Notes under the pieces: generated by a model
What the model saw: only the letters and a program-made list of their open reading frames with translations
The model's database searches: none
Told to the model about the DNA's origin: nothing
Program-made: the position numbers and the translations under genes
Shown here: positions 10,503 to 22,740 of the stretch, piece by piece
Layout: every line of letters begins with the position of its first letter
Numbering within the stretch: position 1 is the first letter of the stretch
Origin: Lumbricus terrestris
Taxonomy: Eukaryota; Annelida; Clitellata; Crassiclitellata; Lumbricidae
Reading direction: 5' to 3'
Assembly: GCA_949752735.1 (NCBI GenBank)
Contig: OX457042.1
Coordinates: forward strand, 34,846,289-34,910,288
DNA length: 64,000 nt

Positions 10503-10551
10503 GCCGGAAATGGGATATTCGCTGAGGCGAATGTCCGAGGCGATTTCCGGC
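10503..10551. other. Nested stem-loop, possible structured or palindromic element
   Basis: GCCGGAAAT (10503-10511) pairs fully with ATTTCCGGC (10543-10551). Inside, GGATATTCGC (10513-10522) pairs with GCGAATGTCC (10527-10536) through one G-T pair, closing a TGAG loop. Such a two-helix hairpin is unlikely by chance in this AT-rich setting, but no RNA family is recognised. Confidence 0.4.
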
Positions 10552-11351
10552 GGTTTCGTCATTGAAAGACAGACAATGGAAACAATAAAATTGCTGTGTT
10601 GATGATTTTGCAGCCCTTAAAACTTGCAAGATGATGCTAATCGCATAATAAGATGGTAAATTGGTAATTATAACATATGACATGCATTTATGTACCGGTA
10701 TGAATGTACTACCGCGTACTGAACTGCACACACGTCAAAGCGAGTTGGCAACAGCTGCAGCTTATGCAATAAAATGCCTTATTATCTAACAATATGGATT
10801 TCAGTAGTTTAAAATACGTAGCTAAATCAGATGATTACAATACACAGTGAAAAGTGATAAATTCAGATAGGCTATAAACTGTTTAAAATAAAATTGAACG
10901 TATATACGATCTCTGATCGCAAGGCTAAAAGTAAATTAGAGAAAATAGTATACCCAAAATAAAGTGGCTACCCTTGGGTGACAATTTTTGGCTTGCGCCC
11001 CGGGTGGTTTCTCAGCTCTGTACACAACTGAATCTGTCAAAAGCTTAAAAGATCTTTCGCAGAAGATCCCTAAGGAAAATTATGCTTTCAGAAAGTTGGT
11101 TGTTTCATTTCAACTTATGTTCTTAAATTTCACTTGAAAAACACTACTTTTCCTGTAACAAGTTGAAATGTATGGCAATGCAATCGTATCCAAAGATTTA
11201 AACGGTGCCTCTTGAAGCATAGCCTATTCAGAGACGCTTTCAGCACAGAAGCCCCAGGGAAAAGAAAACGTCTTGAGAGAGTGAGGGGATGCAGGAAACA
11301 GCCCAGACATGAGCTTTCAAACACAGAAACTTTTCAAATCATTACCTTTTT

Positions 11352-11647
11352 AAAGTTTTCAATTTTCTTGCTGGTGTTCGTTGCATGTGCAGTAAATCTC
11401 GCCGTTGTCGACTTCGTAATCGCTGCAGAACACGGAAGCAGAAACTTTGAATTGAATGTCTGCTGCATCATCTTGAGAGGTTGTTGACCCACCATTGCTA
11501 CCAGATTGTTGTGAAGTCGATCAAAGTCGATACAGTCGTCTTGTATGTTCTGTGGAATCCCTCGATGATGAAAAACTCTTTCTTGAGATGCAGGCATCTG
11601 GAGTCTGTATTGGCAGGCTGTCCATGTCTTCCACTTCACGTTTACAC
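11352..11647 (-). pseudogene. Possible decayed coding exon, unknown product
   Basis: After a minus-strand AAATCACAG acceptor (11648), one frame reads CKREVEDMDSLPIQTPDACI, meets a single TGA at about 11521-11523, and goes on as STSQQSGSNGGSTTSQDDAA and CSDYEVDNGEIYCTCNEHQQ before a second stop. The Ser/Gln/Gly/Asp-rich composition looks protein-like and the first stop is one change from Arg. Another minus frame is open for 101 codons over the same span, so the assignment is weak. No homologue is recognised. Confidence 0.25.
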
Positions 11648-12464
11648 TGTGATTTTAGACTTTTTCCTTAGAATTCAACACCGTGACAACCTAGGCATGG
11701 TTGCAGCCTACGTGGGTTCAAAGTTTTTTTAGAGTTTTACCTACAATAAGAAAATATAAAAATTGAGATTACTAGATTTTAAAATATCACAGAAGTGGCA
11801 TCTAGTCACAGACAGAAACTATCGTAACCCTTTACCAACTGCAACAGTTTTTTCCACCTACCCCTCACGACCGCACAGTTTTGGCACAAATAGCCAGGGA
11901 AAAAATTCAAGCGTCAGTAGTTGACATATAGAAATACTACCTCATCTACCAAGCCCTTTGCAAAGATTTTAGTAGAAAAATTTCAATGTACCCACAGTTG
12001 TCCCCCAAACTGTATCCCCCAGAAATCTGACATATATTCTTATTCATGGCAATCTAAAAAAAATTCAATGACAACATAAGTTGTTCCAGCACAAAAAATG
12101 TGCAGAAATTGCTTCTAGACAGCATGAAAAAATGTCATATATTTTGAAAATTAAAAGAGACCTGTATAATTTTTTTTCTTTATACCACAGACATAGAAAT
12201 TGATGAAAATTTAAACAAAACAACATAAAGCAAAAGCATGTGAACTTATGATATCCCTGTAAATTTGTTACATACGAACATTATAAGGTAAACACCATTC
12301 CTTAGCATTTTATTTCCTCTTAAATTCCGCACATCAAAGATTGGGGGTGGTCTTTGAGGTAAGCTTACACAATATACTTACACAATATACTTCAAATTGT
12401 ACCCGTAAAAATCTTAAGATATAATTTCATGTTCAAGTCAATCTAATCATAATCTCCAAACGTC

Positions 12465-12770
12465 TAAAGCGCTACTGAAAAGTCAAGCGTGCGGCACCAG
12501 CTTATTCACGAGACAAAAGGTTGTCAGTAAAAGTAGTCCAAAGGTGGTCTGGGTCGAGTTACCAGAGGAGGCGGAACAGCTACTAAGGCAGGTGATGTCT
12601 GGATCAGGAATTGGAAGGTGGAGGATCAAATGAGACAGTGTAGGAGTTCTTGAAAAGGCGTGACTTCAGTTTCGAATGAAAAGCCCACGGTGTGATTGAT
12701 AGAGGAGCCTGGAGGTAGGTGATGGTGTGAACCTTAGGAAGGTGAAGACAACATATGTTGTATTTAGTTG
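12465..12770 (-). mobile_element. L2/CR1-like LINE 3' fragment
   Basis: On the minus strand a frame reads AFHSKLKSRLFKNSYTVSF, the counterpart of AFHSRLKTELFNLSYP in the copy at 3489. Near 12500 the 3' UTR block with GAATAAGCTGGTGCC is present, as in the copies at 3489 and 22655. Diverged and without a clear tail. Confidence 0.55.
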
Positions 12771-13265
12771 CTCAGGACAAAAATTTGCAGAAATTGTTTT
12801 CAAGCAGAACAAAACAGAAATTATCAAAAAAGCTCAATAATTGAAGGATATGAGAGTTTTTTTATATCTGATTAAGACCCAGTTTGGTGTCCGATTCAGA
12901 CCCAGACCATGCACGCATCATGCCTACAGGATGCGATCGTCATAATAACTCACCATCAATGTCTGACTAATAATTATTGTTCAACTAATAAAACTAACAT
13001 TGGACTTCTAGCCTAATACAATTTACATTATATCTTCTAATAAGGATTAATATTTCAATTGGCAGAAGACCATTCTTCCACAAACAGGCAAATGCAATCT
13101 GCTAACTAGTGTACAATGCCTTGCCATGCATTACAAACTGGTGTGAGTTCAATGACCATTTTGATAGGGTGTTTTAAATATCTTCGAGTGTTTCCAGAAG
13201 ATCCTAACACGTCATTTGGCCTGAAATTATACATAGGATTCCAAAATAATTAGCATTCACAAGTT

Positions 13266-13480
13266 GTGGGAGTGCAGTGGTGTAGGCCTGTAGGGGTATG
13301 TTCGGCGCCTTGGAGCTGGAAGGTTGCAGTTTGAATCCACCTCAAGTCACCATGTAGGGACCCTGGGAAAGTGCTTAAATTGCTAATGCACTTCGGCGTG
13401 AAACTCCGATTCAGTATCCACGCTGTGGTTGGGATGGTCTCTCAGTAGAAATCTTGAAAGGGTGGTATAGCAAGTACATA
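13266..13480 (+). mobile_element. tRNA-derived SINE, diverged copy
   Basis: Aligns through its length with the better copy at 57841: a tRNA-like head with AGTGCAGTGGTGTAGG and a B-box-like GCAGTTTGAATCC (13326-13338), the central ACTTCGGCGTGAAACTCCG block, and the tail CTCAGTAGAAATCTTGAAAG then GGTGGTATAGCAAGTACAT. The tail resembles the 3' end of LINE fragments in this window. Confidence 0.72.
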
Positions 13481-13600
13481 GGTATCGAAGATGTAACAAC
13501 ACGAGCCTAACCTACGATAAAAGACCCACCCACTACCATTTACTACCATGCTGTCAGTAAAGGGTTAAGCCAAACCATAATTCTAACCAAAACCCTAATT

Positions 13601-14430
13601 CAGTGCTTCTGAATCTTTTTTGGCTGCAGAATCATTTTGAACATAAAATGTTTGGCGAAACCCCTTTATTAACAAACATATTCTGATAAATGGGTTTGCG
13701 TGGCAGACTGGCATAGGTTTAAGTAATAAACAGTACAACACAATAACTCAATTTTCTCTCATGGTCCTAGAAGCATATTATTAAGGACATTACCCAATTC
13801 CTCCCAACTCAGTATATTTTGAGCAAAAACAGAAGTTAAAAATCATGAAAAGACTACCTGCTCCAATTTGTAAACGATCCGATATTCATAGAAGTTAGAA
13901 CTTGAGTCCACAGTCAGATTTCCCAGTGACGGAGCATGAGGGCCGTCATAATTATTAGCCACTTCCAGTGATCTTCCCAGAAGTATTCACACAGTAACAT
14001 CTGCCTATAGAACAAAACACAGTATGAAAGTGGAATTTTAGACAGCTCTATAAAATAAATTGTTCATCTGAAAACAAATAATGTTTTAAAGTATAGACCA
14101 AGTCCATTGTACAAGCAATTAATGGGAACAGGTGCAGCTTTAATTTGAATGGTGCTTTGTTTCGTCTCATCACAGTTTGATGCTGGAGAGCTGGATTTTT
14201 ATATCATGTGCAGCATTTACTCAATTGCTATATAATGTCACTGTGGTTGCAGTATAACAGAGACCTAATTCATAAAAACTAGACTGGAAATAACTTTTAA
14301 TGAAATTTCATGTGCAACGTTTAGCATCACCTACGAGTTTGATTTATAACGTAATGTTCAGCACATCCAAACACAATAAAAAATTTCCCATGGAAACCTT
14401 GTTCCATGGAACCCACTTTGGGAAATTTTA
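13601..14430. mobile_element. Degraded hAT-like element
   Basis: The left end CAGTGCTTCTGAATCTTTTT with nearby GGCGAAACCCCTTT, and the right end CCATGGAACCCACTTTGGGA, resemble the ends of the intact hAT element at 60823-61863 (CAGCGTTTCCCAAAC... and ...GGAACCCAGTTTGGGAAACG). The last bases and the right-hand target duplication are not conserved, so the borders are approximate. Confidence 0.4.
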
Positions 14431-14976
14431 GTCATCATATGTATCAGCCAGTCGCCTTTTAGAAACAAACCAAAAGTGCAATAATATCTTAAATACTATA
14501 AGTCAATAGACATGAAACATTGATCAAGTCAAGTACATTCTTAACAAGAGCTTTGGTAGTAAAGAAACTTCCGTGAGAAACTGGGCGGATGTGATCTGAA
14601 AAATCACAATTTTGGGTTTTCTAGACTTTTCAGGCCTAAATAGAATTATCCTTTGGAGACTGGAATTATCAATTGAAACTGGAATGGTTGGTCATTATAT
14701 GGTATATCAACTTTCATGTATCTCAAATATCTTTGATTTTGCCAGATTCTGGAAATACAGCAAAGGTTACAAGGTTCCATATAACTTTTCACTTTACATT
14801 TACAGAGGTTTTTACAGGTTTTCATTTTATGGGATAATTGTGGCTGGATCAAGCTGCCATGTCAAACAGATCTATTCTATTCAGATGAACTTAACAGCAG
14901 CAAAATGTTCCAGACTTGACAAAGGTGCCAGACCTACATTGAGATTAGACGAAAGTGCCAGACCTACATTCACATC

Positions 14977-15154
14977 CAGCGCCTAAAGTGTGGAAAAATA
15001 AGTGCCTGGACGCCCCTTACCTCCCCAAAAGAAGTGCTTGGATGCCCCTTACCTTTCCAGTCTGTGCACGCCAATAAGTGGCTGGACGGCATTCAGATTT
15101 TAAAACAAGTGCATGGACGCCGTCCATGACCGTCCAGGCACACTTTAAGCCCTG
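14977..15154. mobile_element. 178-bp hAT MITE, copy 1
   Basis: Ends CAGCGCCTAAAGTG and CACTTTAAGCCCTG are imperfect inverted repeats. Internally it holds repeated AAGTGCCTGGACGCC-like units. It matches, in inverted orientation and with the same length, the element at 47046-47223, which has a perfect 8-bp target duplication. Here the flanks (TTCACATC and TCCTCACC) no longer match well, so this is an older or rearranged copy. Confidence 0.7.
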
Positions 15155-15295
15155 TCCTCACCTACAACTAAGATAAATAACTGCAATGGTAATGGCATAC
15201 TTGCCACAACTGCTGGCCTGTAAAGGTAGTGGCAGATTTTAGGGTCTGTGGTAACCACGTGCACTTAGCAGCTGTAAAGCAGGGGGTAAAACAGC

Positions 15296-15420
15296 TAAAT
15301 CAAATCAAATCAATCAAATCAAACAAATCAAATAAAATAAAATAATTTTATTGGTCCGTTTGCAACAACAATAAGCACACCAAGTCAGGTACAAATGTAA
15401 CACACAAGAGCATCCCAGGC
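15296..15420 (-). mobile_element. Retroposon 3' end with ATTTG-rich tail
   Basis: Read on the minus strand, the sequence before 15340 ends in a run of TTTGATT/ATTTG-type units (15296-15345), preceded by GCAAACGGACCAATAAAATT. This is the form of a LINE or SINE 3' end. How far the element extends beyond 15420 cannot be told; no RT motifs were found up to 16160. Confidence 0.4.
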
Positions 15421-16284
15421 CATGGAGGAACAAAAATCGAAACTAATAAATAAAGTCTTCTTGCTCAGGCGTTCACCTGTGGCTCATTCAGAAACTTTTT
15501 TATACATTATTATTAAAGCATAATGCTTGACAGTTAGCAGGTAGTGGCATTTGTATGTGACAGAAAATTTATGTGCCAGAAATTCTAGGTCTCAGTTCAT
15601 TCCTGGGCAACATAAACTCATTGAATTTCAATTGTAAAAGACACCTTATGCAAGATCCTGTAATCTGAAGACTTCTACAGTCTCACTGCTGCAGTGCTAA
15701 AAACACCCCACCAGTGAATGCAATATAAAACTGTCAAGCAGAATAATTATGTGAATGCCCAGAGAAAGAGCAGGACTCCAGTGATCAAAAGCCAGGAGGG
15801 AACTTGAAGTCTTGTTAACAGAATAAAGAAAAAATTACATCAGGAGTCTTGGTCTGAAGGTCAACACAGACTGCGCATAGCCAATGTCTGCTGGAAGAAA
15901 GCCTGTGCCTCTGTGTTACAGAAAAGAGTTAAGGCAGAGAAACCATCCTTGTTCACTATAAAGTCATATTCAGAATTTCAATGTGAAGCAGCTTTTTGAG
16001 TCTGCCATGAGTGAAGTAGAGAGAAGTTTTAGGAGTGCGCAATCAGTGAAGATAGAGACATAGGTTTAAATGTAGAGCCATTTGGATTAACATCCAAGTC
16101 TTGAAAGTTAGATGCATCCTGGTGATCAGCCAGTGCAATGATCTAGATTTAGGCAAATGACTAACAGACTACAGACCAGCATTGCACAAGTTTCCAGTTG
16201 CATGTCTACACAACACTATTTACATACATACCTACTTAGTTACAAACACACAGCACCTACACAAGCATGGATGCAATCCTTTTT

Positions 16285-16440
16285 ACATTCATTGGCCCTG
16301 CACTATGGAACCAGCTTTCTCCATTGACCATTCCACCTTATTAACTGGTGGGCCTAGCACCTCTTTTCATTGTCTGAAGACTACTTTCCACTTATGCACT
16401 GGGTTGGTGTTCACTGTAAGAGGTGCTATATAAATTTATG
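16285..16440 (+). mobile_element. L2/CR1-like LINE 3' fragment
   Basis: A short + frame reads FTFIGPALWNQLSPLTIPP, the WNSLP block of L2-like ORF2, followed after a gap by GAGGTGCTATATAAATTTAT, the shared 3' tail. Heavily decayed. Confidence 0.55.
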
Positions 16441-16750
16441 GATACAATGCAATGCATGCATGCATATGAACGTATGTATGCATGTGTGTGGAACTGCGGG
16501 TGTATGTGAGCACATGTGAAATAACACACACCCATTTATACGTAACAAATGTTTGTTTCTGGACATACTCACACACACACACACATCATGCACTTGTATA
16601 AACAGAGACTAAATGATCCTTTCATGGACCAGTTGATTGAAAAGCAGGAGCAGCACAATCCTTAAATTGTGTGACCACATCACGTTAGTGTCCTGGGGTT
16701 CAGGTGATAAGGCAGATGATTAATTTCATAGAATGATCTGTCAGTGAAAT

Positions 16751-16832
16751 CAGATTTGTTTTTATAAACTTCTTTTCTGGCCCAATCATAAGATTTGTTT
16801 TTATAAACTTCATTTCTGGGCACAATCATAGC
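16751..16832 (+). repeat. 41-bp imperfect tandem duplication
   Basis: AGATTTGTTTTTATAAACTT followed by CWTTTCTGG...CAATCATA occurs twice in a row with few differences. Non-coding. Confidence 0.7.
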
Positions 16833-17633
16833 TTTGTTTGGGTTGAAGTAGGGGATTGCTTATTACCAACACTGCATCATTACAAAGATGATTACTGTTG
16901 GCCTCATCCTATCATGGTTTGGGACTAGCACCATTATATTATACATTTGAATAAACTCGCTATGATCTGCACTGAAGAATCTTAATCATGTGCTGGATTC
17001 TTCCTTGCTTTAATTTGTAATTTGGTCTTGTCTTATCTTTAGCCGTCAACGTTCCGATGGTTGGCTCTACCCTGAACCGTCTGTCTTCAGATGTATCTTT
17101 CCTCTGTCGTCCTGATGCTTTTCAATCATCCTCAGTAGTAGAATCTGTCCAAGACACTATGTTCCCAAGCCAGGTTGTTCTTGGACTTCCAATCCAGTTG
17201 TACCCTACACTATCTCTTTTCCCAAAACAGTCTCTTCTTTTCCTCATAACGTGACCAAAGTATTGAAACTTCAGGCACAGAATATACAATACTGGCGAGA
17301 CTCTGGTGGCTTACCATTCGATCCGACCGCTGCTATTTGATCGAATACCAAATTAGCTATTTGGCCCGCTATTTGGTTCCAAAGTGAATATGAAGAATGT
17401 TCGGCACAGCCCTACATTCTACCACTTAAGACTGCACAAATGAATCTAATAATAATTATTACCTAATTCAACACCTGCAAACACACTGCAATTTACAAGT
17501 AAAACTTATGCAGTAATCTTAATTAACATCAAACTTAACTACTAACTGAACAGACAGCCTGCAATACGCGTCACTAATAGTAGCCTACAAAGCATGTCTG
17601 ATCTGCATGCGTACAATAACATAATTTTCTTTA

Positions 17634-18405
17634 GGCCCAAAAAAATAATGTTGTGTTTCCGGTAACAGAGCTCTAAAAAATTGGGTAGGTAGGTCGAAAA
17701 ATATTTTTATTTTGGTAAAATATTTTTATACAGTGACTATACGAAAAATTATACCGAAATACTCTTTTTTGCACATGGGTACACGCTGCAATAAAGTACG
17801 TGTTCTAAGCAAGCATAAACTGCCTATTTCCCCGACTGTCTGTACCTAAAACTGCTCTAGAAAACAATTCTATTAATTTCATTTTGTTCACATCTTTTCT
17901 GGTAAGATAAAGTGGGAAGGGAATGGGAAGATGAGTGCGAACAGAACATCACTGCTAGGGGTCGTTCCAGACTGACCGAGCCAGTGACTAGTCACACCTA
18001 GAGGTTGCTAGATTTATTTTCCCTAGTCACCATTAGAGGTGACTCAAGTGAGAATGATAAGGCTAGAGGTTCTCAAGACTGGCAACCAGGAAGTAGTTAG
18101 GCAGGCATGAAACTCTAAGGCAATGTCACTGTAAATAAAAAAATTTACACAAAATTTTCCAAGTCGCTGCAATAAAAGCGAGTCGGTTGGGTCACCAGAA
18201 ACACAAAATTTTTTGCCTTAGATCCAACTCTATACGGAAGACAATGTCACCATTTTATGTCAAAACAAATTTTGATTTTTTTTTACTAAAAATGTTTTTT
18301 TTTACTAAATTTTTTTTAAATAACATTTTTTTACAAAATTATTTGAGTCGCAGCAATAAAAGAGGGTCGGTCGGGTTACCGGAAACACATTATTTTTTTT
18401 TGGCC
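17634..18405. mobile_element. Harbinger-type non-autonomous element, copy 2 (inverted)
   Basis: 772 bp, the inverse of the copy at 5404-6178: its left end with TTGGGTAGGTAGGTCG matches the complement of that copy's right end. Ends GGCCCAAAAAAATAATG and TTTTTTTTTGGCC; flanking TTA at 17631-17633 and 18406-18408 is again a TWA duplication. The short internal direct repeat of the GGTTACCxGAAACACA end is also kept, showing the duplication predates both insertions. Confidence 0.82.
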
Positions 18406-18790
18406 TTAAGGACACTTCAAAGGTCTAATGGCATTGTATGCAGCGGTTGTTGATGTCAGTTGAGAAGCAACAAGCTTGCAAGCAATGCATGCAATACTGA
18501 ATAATGAACTTTACTGCACAGCAAAAAACATATGAGAGTTACATAGGTCTGTCAAGTATTAGAAATAACATACATGCATTTAACAAACCTGAAAATTACA
18601 TACATGTTTTTCAACTGATTTACTATGGAACTGGACAATCCTCGAGAAAACAGTTAAGAGAAAATTAAACATTCAAACAAACCTCAGAATTGACAAAGAG
18701 ATGGTCAAGTACAGCTTCAAGTGACAGTCATCAACGTTTCATTGACCTAAAATTGAAAACCAATAAGTTATATATTAATCTAGTTTATGA

Positions 18791-19075
18791 TTAAAAAATA
18801 ACTATTTTCCATTCATTCCACGCATTAGGTCTTCTTCTGGTTCTCATGTCCGAATGTCCAAAGTCGCCACTCCTCCCTCCGCTGGGCTTCTCCTTTAGTC
18901 TTTGATATCCAATTTTCTCCATCATCAAGTCCAGCATCACTTGCCGTGGTCTTCCTCTTGTTCTTCTCCCTTCCATTTTCCCCTCAATCGCCGTTTTTAC
19001 CAGGTTGTCTCGTCTTAGCATACGTCCAATCCATTTATTTTGTTTTGCATTAGGTACACAGACATAAATCAACAA
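18791..19075 (-). mobile_element. LINE ORF C-terminal fragment (IEGKxxGRRxRGRPR type)
   Basis: The minus frame reads KQNKWIGRMLRRDNLVKTAI, then EGKMEGRRTRGRPRQVMLDL and MRTRRRPNAWNE before the stop. This GHxLRxD...EGKxxGxRxRGRPR...LD pattern is the familiar C-terminus of several animal LINE reverse transcriptases. It is a different LINE lineage from the L2-like tails. The RT core is absent, so it is a 5'-truncated relic. Confidence 0.72.
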
Positions 19076-19318
19076 TCACTAAAGATATGCACGACAGTAG
19101 TATAGTAAAACACACAGAATGCTGTAGCAAACCACTGACATCTGGCGAACAAAATGTTATTAGTATCCAGCAAAACGAAATGTTCTAAGCGTTAAAAAAG
19201 TCCTGTCTTTGTAATGCATGGTGCAAAATTCAAATCAACTATAAGAGACAAATGCACTTGTAAGAAACTTCCAAAGCTTGTTAAAACTGTGAAAGCAAAT
19301 ATTTTCCAACAGTAAATA

Positions 19319-20430
19319 CAGGGTGGCCTCAGAACATGATTTCAAAATTACCCTTGAAGTTTTCCAGGTTTTCCAAAGGCATTTTTAATTTTCCAGAGCA
19401 CATGTCAATCACTTTCTTAAGATTATATATGATTTTAAAAAAAATTCTCAGTCTTTCTCAATTAGTTTTCTTTTTTGCCTCCTAATATTTCAGATCAATT
19501 CTAAGGGCCATATACACATATATATATATATATACATACATACATATAGAGATATATTATATATTATGTATGCAAAAATCGTATCTTCGAACGCTCCCTC
19601 GGTTGGGACTTATAATAATACATCTTGTGGACTCCCATGCAAACATATAAATAAACTTCTTTATCTCTCCCTTACAAAAGTTAATTAGACAAAATCATCC
19701 ATAATTCATTTATTTCACCATTTTTGTTTTTTTTAAACATCATATTTGATAGTTACTGTTTTTAAATTTTAAGATTTACTGCTTAGATCTGAACATAATT
19801 TAATTATTTATGTAATCAAATGCCATCGAACGACTATTGGATAATACAGAGTTATAAATACGCTATGGTGGATGTAATTCTACATTTATTTTGCGAACAT
19901 TCGTGTTGTCAAGACCCCCTCCCCGCCATACGCACCATATGCAAAGTTACCCCTCCTTCCCTGCATACATAATAATGAACAGCCCAAAAGTATAAAAACG
20001 CAAAGACTGAAATGCTACTTTCATCATCTTACCAAACTAGACTTCTTCTTTTCGTTCCAGGTGGAATTGAACCATCCCTGGGAAGAGGTCAGCCACTTGG
20101 ATTTTGTAGATCTTGCTCTATCTCCAGCGTAGTCTCGTTTCAGCTTGAGAAGTTTGAGATCCTGCAGGATCATATCCCAGACTAAACAAAATCAAACCAC
20201 ATGCCCACTTAATTTAGAGCACACTTTTTCAGATGCATGCAGAATGCAATCACCAGACTTCAAGTGAGAACCTTAATACAAGCTTTTTTAGTGTTTCCAA
20301 ATGGGTGCTAAATAGACCTGAGCAAATTCTCAGAGTGCTGGAGGAATTCCCTGAGTTTTCCCTCTGTCTTTTCCAGGTTTAAGAAATTCCCTTACTGGTC
20401 AAAGTTCCCTGTCTTCAAGTGGCCTCACAG
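19319..20430. mobile_element. Degraded hAT-like element (CAGGGTGGCC end)
   Basis: Starts CAGGGTGGCCTCAGAACATG with nearby TTTTCCAGGTTTTCCA, and ends near AAGTGGCCTCACAGG after GAGTTTTCCCTCTGTCTTTT. Paired TTCCAGG/TTCCCTG motifs at both ends are typical of a widespread hAT group that starts CAGGGTGGCC. The right terminus is mutated and no 8-bp duplication survives. An (AT)n/(ACAT)n stretch lies inside at 19517-19555. Confidence 0.42.
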
Positions 20431-21320
20431 GTCTTGAACACATGGTGCTTGTGCAGGAAGCTGAATAGACTCGAGGACAAGAAGACTCACTGAGTTTTTT
20501 TTATCCTTGTACATATTAATGACTGCAGAGTTTATTGATAATAGGACAAAGACACTCTGGACATGCTGCGAGTACAGCAGTGTTCCAGTGTTCAGACCAC
20601 TTGACTGGTGGAGTATGTTCCTCCTAGGACAAACTGAATTGGGAGTAGATTCTTCCTGTCCATAACAAAAGCTTCAACATTCAATTTGTCCTCTAGAGGA
20701 AGAATCCACGAGTTCCACAAGAAAGTTAGTCTCAGGAAGAACAAACTCCCTCGTTCAATTTGACCTATAGGGGCATTAATTCCACTTGAGTTCCTAGTTC
20801 TTATTGTCACCAACTGGAGTATTCAGACATAGTAACAAATTATTTACACTCCACCAGTCAATTATTATAGTAAGAATTGACTACACCATTCAATATACCC
20901 TGTGATAAAAAATTGACTTCTTCAATGTTTAAAGGAAGAGTCTATTCAGTCGTTTAAACGAGCACTGCAAGAAAAGGAGATGCTGCTTGAATGATTGCTC
21001 CATAAATAAATTAATACAATGGGACATTTATTTATTATTGAACCTAAATGCTATAAACATTTCTACTAAGAGATAGGTGTTTGAAGATAATAAAATACAA
21101 ATAAGTAATAAGAAATATTTAAAGAAAATACAAATTAAAAACAAAAATGAATAGAAAATTTCTTATTGTCACATTAGTCATATAGGGGGGGGTTCCTTCT
21201 ATCAACTGCATAACATATAAGACAAGACACTTCACAAAACTCACACATTCATCATACAACCTGCCGATTTTAGTGTGCGAAAACAAAACAGCATTTGGCT
21301 AAGTGTATATCTACACAAAT
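20431..21320. other. Non-coding stretch, nothing firm
   Basis: AT-rich DNA without supportable genes. A 13-bp inverted pair, TGACTGGTGGAGT at 20602-20614 and its complement at 20848-20860, could be the ends of a small MITE but has no target duplication. Confidence 0.4.
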
Positions 21321-21324
21321 AAAA

Positions 21325-21420
21325 TTCCGGGACAATTTGGCATCAACTTTGGACACGATACACTAAAGGCTGATAATGGGACTGTCCCGGAAAATCTGGG
21401 ACCTTTAGCAGTGTTACCAT
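21325..21420 (+). mobile_element. Fragment of the 26315 hAT family
   Basis: CCGGGACAATTTGGCATCAA, then GGGACTGTCCCGGAAAATCT and AGCAGTGTTACCAT follow the right-hand 100 bp of the intact element at 26315-26731 in order. Diverged and without the terminal repeat. Confidence 0.5.
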
Positions 21421-22015
21421 CACTGCACTTTTCAAGTTATAGTTGCACGTTTTGTGTATCACTGCACATGGCGAAACATTAAAACAATACAAGTCCTGAC
21501 TGAAGTGCTCAACATGAATTTCGCCACAGCAACGTGGACAGTGCGAACTGGTACTTTAACATGTTTCAATTAGTAAATGTTCACATTGTTTAAACAGTTA
21601 CCCATCATGGTACTTACTCACATGCAAGCATTTACAGTTTTTCATAATTTTATAACATTTTATTTCCTAATTTTTCGAGACAAAAAGACTCGCGCTCTTT
21701 TCGCGGCAATCGTCCAAATCCAGCCGATCAAGAGGACAAACGCTGGCACCCTGCTTTGTCATCCCTCCAAATTAAGTCTTATGGTCAAATGTACTCTAAA
21801 TATAATGATTGTGTCTATAAACGCGCGTACACGCTCACTTTCCATCTGCAGCTGGGTCAGCCTGTTCAAACCCTTCTGCCGTGATAATTAATTCAGTGTG
21901 ACCTTTTATTTATAATGATCCAAAATTCGCAGAATCATATCTGCAGCACCGTCAATTTTCATAATTGACTTTCAAGGTGGACAAGTAGGCCCTATTCAGG
22001 CTGCCTGTTACATGT

Positions 22016-22125
22016 TTAACGTCACTGCCATATCAAAGTTGATTAGTGCTGCCCTCCTCCTTTATTCAGGCTTGGGACTGGCACTGGCAGCTGAGACAAC
22101 CAGTGGCGGAGTTTCTATTCAGCTG
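22016..22125 (+). repeat. Interspersed repeat shared with 51990-52110
   Basis: CACTGCCATATCAAAG, GATTAGTG, GCCCTCCTC, TATxCAGGCTTGGGACT and CAACCAGTGGCG occur in the same order at 51990-52110. Both are non-coding. The family is not recognised. Confidence 0.6.
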
Positions 22126-22654
22126 GGACATGTTTTTTTTTATGTAGGCTAGACCTACACGTACGAATGAAATACCAGCCTATGACATCAGCATGCCAGG
22201 CTTGCCAGCATGAGCGCTGGAGGGGTGGCGTAAACAAACAGACACACGCATAGACAGAATGAGAAACACAGTCAATTAAGCTCAGAGTTGGATGAAGGGA
22301 TAGAAGTCTATGGATAGAAGCCGACCGGGAAAGCTCCTCTTCAAATAAAGGGTGTCATCAAAGAGAATTGAATGTCGATATAATTTTATTGGGTCCTGAG
22401 CATCATCTATTCCGCGCGCCTTTGCCATTGTTGACATTATAATAATTATTTCCCTATCGAAACGCGTCGCTCTAACGGAATGTCAAACAGATTCACAAAG
22501 GAGTAGGCGGCTGTAGGCCTAGTCCTAGAGCTCTAATGTCATTGCCAGGTCGAGTTTGCTATTATAGGCCCCACCCCATCATCTATGTTTATGGTTTTAC
22601 AATGGCCTTAGGTTTTTAGGCCTATAATATGTACGTCTTTAGTAATCGTAATCG

Positions 22655-22740
22655 TAATCTCGAGATTTATACAGCGCCCATAGAGTGAAGTTGCGGGAAC
22701 AAGCTTATTCACAGGCGCCTGATCGTTTGTACTAGAAGGC
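22655..22740 (-). mobile_element. LINE 3' UTR fragment
   Basis: On the minus strand it shows GTGAATAAGCTTGTTCCCGC followed by GGCGCTGTATAAATCTCGAG. This is the 3' UTR and tail arrangement seen at 3515-3580 and 42975-43055. Confidence 0.5.

Noticed and set aside
14612..14986. 124-codon + ORF
   Set aside because: AT-rich, low-quality composition, runs into the 178-bp MITE; no motif supports it.
20602..20860. Small inverted-repeat element
   Set aside because: Only 13 bp of inverted match and no target duplication.
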